This document shows positions 6,714 through 8,703 of a DNA stretch of 8,703 nucleotides, piece after piece (positions within the stretch are counted from its first letter, which is position 1; each line of letters begins with the position of its first letter). The translations under genes and the position numbers were made by a program. This DNA is from CAZHDB01 sp964531225 (GTDB taxonomy: Archaea; Thermoproteota; Thermoprotei_A; Sulfolobales; Desulfurococcaceae). The stretch spans positions 1 to 8,703 of the forward strand of contig CAZHDB010000042.1 in NCBI GenBank assembly GCA_964531225.1. The letters run 5' to 3'. The notes beneath the pieces were generated by a model. That model did no database searches and had not been told where the DNA came from. It saw nothing but the letters and a program-made list of their open reading frames with translations.

Positions 6714-7414
6714 GCTATACCAAGCCTCCTTTTTTCCTCCTCTATGAATCTCTTAACACGTTCAGTTAAACCAGGTATATGGGCTTCAGCCTCTATTTTC
6801 CTAATAGCCCTAACCAATATATCCTCTAACTCTTCATTAGGGCATCTTATCCATATACGTCCATTCTGCCCAACTATTATAGTGCACTTTGTTTGTTCTA
6901 TAAGTATGTTTAGCATAGCTTTCTTCTTACCAATAATCCTTGGAACTCTACTAGGCTTTACATCAATAACCTTACCCTCTGTTATCTTGCCTAAACCCTT
7001 ACCCTTTATTGTAAGTAATGGATTCCTTGTTCTATCAAATACAATTATTTTAGCGATTATATAATCTCCGACATCGAGATACTTCCTTAAATCATCAGTT
7101 ATAGGATTGAATGACTCAAGTGCCTCATTCGCATTTAATACAGCTTTATATGGGCCTCTTATATCAACAATCCAATTAGTTATGCCAACGCTCGTAACTA
7201 ACCCTATAACCACATCTCCTTCTTTAGGCATATTCATACCTTCAAGCGGTATAACTGATACAACTCCGTCATCCACATTAGCTAGTCCAAGAACAGATGC
7301 GTAGATCTTATTACCGATCCTATATGTATAATCCCCTCCCTTAACATCATCACCTTCGGCAAGCAGGTCTCCTGGCCTAACTATCTGCCTATTAGCCACA
7401 TATATTTTCGGCAT
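6710..7414 (-). CDS. rrp4: Exosome RNA-binding cap subunit Rrp4
   Basis: Rrp4 forms the cap over the Rrp41-Rrp42 ring and guides RNA into the channel. The 234-residue protein has the standard three parts: an N-terminal beta domain (about 1-60, with VRPGDLLAEG), an S1 domain (about 65-138, with GLVTSVGITNWIVDI) and a KH domain (about 145-215, with VPRIIGKKKAML and VGQNGRIWI). The KH loop reads GKKK (162-165), whereas relatives that I recall have GKKG, so the second glycine is missing. The start at 7412-7414 is ATG, and GAGGT (7423-7427) lies eight bases upstream and touches the SBDS stop codon. The gap to SBDS is 6 bp. The alternative cap protein Csl4 is not in this window. Confidence 0.97.
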   Translation of the reverse strand: MPKIYVANRQIVRPGDLLAEGDDVKGGDYTYRIGNKIYASVLGLANVDDGVVSVIPLEGMNMPKEGDVVIGLVTSVGITNWIVDIRGPYKAVLNANEALESFNPITDDLRKYLDVGDYIIAKIIVFDRTRNPLLTIKGKGLGKITEGKVIDVKPSRVPRIIGKKKAMLNILIEQTKCTIIVGQNGRIWIRCPNEELEDILVRAIRKIEAEAHIPGLTERVKRFIEEEKRRLGIA

Positions 7415-7420
7415 ACCATA

Positions 7421-8119
7421 CTACCTCACATGCAGTATCTTTATAGATGCAGTTCCTCTTGTAAACTTATTGATCTTATTGATTACTTCATCCTGCATGC
7501 CAGCAGGGATCTCAAGCTCTACCTGTAAAGCCCCACTACTTAACCAATTACTACGTTTAATCTTCCCTAATCCAGCCAGTTGCTTATAAATCCTACTAGC
7601 ATATTGTGGAGGTATATTGACTAAGAGTATTGCCCGTGCAATCTTAATCGGAATAATTCTAGATATTTTAGAAATGATCTCTTGAGCTTGAGACTCAACA
7701 CTGCGATAAGGATCTATTGAAACACGGGCCTGTTCTATAGCAAGTTCAATCCTTTTAGGGGGAATCGGGAGCTTCGTCTTTGGATCAATAGCATTACGGG
7801 CTATAAAGTTTATGATCTGTTTTTTCTTAGCTTCTAGAATAGCTCTTCTCTGCTCAGCAGTAAGTTGTAATTCTCCTTTCCTAACGATTTCTATAGCCAC
7901 TTTCTTAATATCATCTGTACCAAATACCTCTCGTAGAGATTCTGGAGACGCCTTTAAGCCTTTTCTAGCATCTTTATATACTATATCGCCTATTAAAAGA
8001 TCGTCTATGTTTACATCTTTACCCTCTTTAACCATTAACGCTAGATCAGGATTAACCAGGATCTCAAACCTATGTCCACGGGCTTCATAACGCGCTATAA
8101 CATACTTAGTAGTTGTCAC
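7421..8119 (-). CDS. sbds: SBDS/Sdo1 ribosome maturation protein
   Basis: Archaeal SBDS is the orthologue of the Shwachman-Bodian-Diamond protein, which with an EF-2-type GTPase evicts the anti-association factor (e/a)IF6 from new large subunits. The 232-residue length is typical. The N-terminal FYSH domain (about 1-90) holds YEARGHRFEILVNPD (11-25) and the hallmarks YKDARKGLKAS (48-58) and KGELQLTAEQR (81-91). A helical middle domain follows, with KTKLPIPPKRIE (114-125), and then a C-terminal ferredoxin-like domain (about 158-232). The start is GTG at 8117-8119 with GAGGGGAT (8125-8132) five bases upstream; the nearby ATG (8124-8126) is out of frame. It is the first gene of the compact operon, just 6 bp before rrp4, and lies 119 bp downstream of psmA with its own probable promoter. 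Confidence 0.98.
   Translation of the reverse strand: MTTTKYVIARYEARGHRFEILVNPDLALMVKEGKDVNIDDLLIGDIVYKDARKGLKASPESLREVFGTDDIKKVAIEIVRKGELQLTAEQRRAILEAKKKQIINFIARNAIDPKTKLPIPPKRIELAIEQARVSIDPYRSVESQAQEIISKISRIIPIKIARAILLVNIPPQYASRIYKQLAGLGKIKRSNWLSSGALQVELEIPAGMQDEVINKINKFTRGTASIKILHVR
7423..7427 (-). promoter_or_regulatory. Ribosome binding site of rrp4
   Basis: GAGGT on the minus strand is part of GTGAGGTAG, in which the last base of the site begins the TAG stop codon of the SBDS gene. It lies eight bases from the rrp4 ATG, pointing to coupled translation of SBDS and rrp4. Confidence 0.65.
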
Positions 8120-8124
8120 TATGC

Positions 8125-8132
8125 ATCCCCTC
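8125..8132 (-). promoter_or_regulatory. Ribosome binding site deciding the GTG start of SBDS
   Basis: GAGGGGAT on the minus strand lies five bases before the GTG at 8117-8119. The leader predicted from the upstream TATA box would be about 30 bases, long enough to contain it. Confidence 0.65.
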
Positions 8133-8133
8133 G

Positions 8134-8189
8134 AACACTATTAATACAACTACGTATCTAAATATGGATACAACTATATTTAACACTAT
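8134..8189. repeat. Nested short direct repeats at the SBDS promoter
   Basis: On the plus strand AACACTAT occurs at 8134-8141 and 8182-8189, and ATACAACTA at 8144-8152 and 8168-8176, in the order B-A-A-B. Between the two A copies lies an imperfect palindrome, GTATC (8154-8158) and GATAC (8167-8171) around an 8-base spacer. The repeats flank or touch the TATA candidate, so they could be binding sites for a regulator. Low sequence complexity makes chance a real alternative. Confidence 0.4.
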
Positions 8190-8224
8190 ATCATATCTTC
8201 TAAGAGGAATTAGAGAACAATTAT

Positions 8225-8238
8225 TTGTAATAAAATAT
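8225..8238 (-). terminator. Possible T-rich terminator after psmA
   Basis: The minus strand just after the psmA stop codon reads ATATTTTATTAC, a T-rich tract of the kind at which archaeal transcription often ends. It is weak, and some transcripts may read through into SBDS. Confidence 0.3.
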
Positions 8239-8703
8239 TTAACTTAGAAGCCGAGATATTTCCTCCATAGATAATATCTTAAATTTCTTTTCCTCAATAT
8301 CTATATATCCTATTTCTAAATTCTCAGGTTTTACCTCTTCTTCTAAAGCAGCAGATAATGCTTTTACTCCCAGTAGAATCGTATCTTTTATTGACAAATC
8401 ATATCTATAGTTCTTCTCTAGATACTCAGTAGCAGCTTGGCTTCGTTCACCAAGAGCTACTGCATAGTAACTCATATACCTACCACTCGGCTCGGTCATG
8501 AATAATTCCGGACCCTTAAAGTCAACGCCAACGAATATCATTGCAACACCAAACGGTCTAACACCAGCATGTTGCGTATATGCCTGTTTAACATTACATA
8601 CTTGTTTAGCAAGATACTCAAGTGATATAGGCTCGTCATAAAGGAACTTATGCTGTATCGCAATAATTCTTGCATAGTCAATAAGTACTCTACCATCACC
8701 AGC
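8239..8703 (-). CDS. psmA: Proteasome alpha subunit, partial (3' part)
   Basis: The alpha subunit forms the outer rings of the 20S proteasome and gates entry of substrates to the beta-ring proteolytic chamber. The frame is open to the window edge and gives the C-terminal 154 residues; the N-terminal gate residues and true start lie outside. The visible part begins AGDGRVLIDYARI, continues with LAKQVCNVKQAYTQHAGVRPFGVAM (alpha-type proteins have xxRPFG here), then GVDFKGPELFMTEPSGRYMSYYAVALG, and ends in the helical SMEEISRLLS. The internal ATG at 8539-8541 is only an internal methionine, since similarity extends upstream of it without break. Proteasome genes next to SBDS and the exosome are a known archaeal arrangement. 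Confidence 0.97.
   Translation of the reverse strand, partial: AGDGRVLIDYARIIAIQHKFLYDEPISLEYLAKQVCNVKQAYTQHAGVRPFGVAMIFVGVDFKGPELFMTEPSGRYMSYYAVALGERSQAATEYLEKNYRYDLSIKDTILLGVKALSAALEEEVKPENLEIGYIDIEEKKFKILSMEEISRLLS

Larger units (their letters stand above)
8120..8238 (-). promoter_or_regulatory. Gap between psmA and SBDS with probable operon promoter
   Basis: This 119-bp, very A+T-rich gap separates psmA from the operon. On the minus strand TTAAATATAG (8174-8183) is a good TATA-box candidate about 55-65 bases before the SBDS GTG; initiation about 25 bp downstream would leave a leader of roughly 30 bases. CATATTTAG near 8159-8167 is a second, weaker candidate. The promoter is expected to drive SBDS through the DHH gene. 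No start site was measured, so this is inferred from sequence. Confidence 0.5.

Noticed and set aside
6669..7064. Plus-strand open frame of 131 codons opposite rrp4/rrp41, hydrophobic and membrane-like
   Set aside because: The hydrophobic look is the usual result of reading the antisense of charged, A/G-rich coding sequence. Rrp4 is convincingly coded on the other strand.
8239..8541. A 100-residue protein starting at the internal ATG 8539-8541
   Set aside because: The frame continues upstream to the window edge with clear proteasome alpha sequence (RPFG, LAKQVC), so the ATG is internal to psmA.
1..8703. CRISPR array, insertion sequence, integrase, tRNA/rRNA gene or defence system
   Set aside because: No spaced repeats, transposase motifs or RNA-gene signatures were seen, and nearly all bases are in housekeeping genes.

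Overview
The window is a tightly packed run of twelve archaeal information-processing genes, all read on the minus strand. The proteins are typically archaeal: aEF-2 with a diphthamide loop, SBDS, Rrp4/Rrp41/Rrp42, L37Ae, Pcc1, prefoldin beta and a proteasome alpha subunit. The A+T-rich base composition, strong GGAGGTGA-type ribosome binding sites, frequent GTG/TTG starts and EF-2 sequence suggest a thermophilic crenarchaeon, perhaps of the Desulfurococcales. That placement is inference from remembered family sequences.

In transcription order (high to low coordinates) the layout is as follows. The 3' part of the proteasome alpha subunit gene (psmA, 8703-8239) runs off the right edge. A 119-bp A+T-rich gap follows, with a probable promoter and short nested repeats. 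Next comes SBDS, then the exosome genes rrp4, rrp41 and rrp42, then ribosomal protein L37Ae. These are followed by a Brix-domain (Imp4-like) ribosome biogenesis protein, the KEOPS subunit Pcc1, prefoldin beta, a small DUF3194-like protein and a DHH/DHHA1 phosphoesterase. A 76-bp gap with a probable promoter and a 7-bp inverted repeat precedes the translation elongation factor EF-2 gene, which nearly reaches the left edge. From SBDS to the DHH gene, neighbours are at most 32 bp apart or overlap, so this looks like one operon with translational coupling.

This is the archaeal exosome 'superoperon' known from comparative genomics. It groups RNA degradation (exosome, perhaps the DHH enzyme), 50S maturation (SBDS, Brix protein, L37Ae), tRNA t6A modification (Pcc1), folding (prefoldin), protein turnover (proteasome) and translation (EF-2). 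I see no mobile element, CRISPR array, tRNA/rRNA gene or foreign insertion.

The least explained parts are the DUF3194-like protein, whose predicted beta-alpha-beta-beta-alpha order resembles that of Pcc1 two genes upstream; the DHH enzyme and its uncertain start inside the preceding gene; and the repeat structures in the two promoter-bearing gaps.
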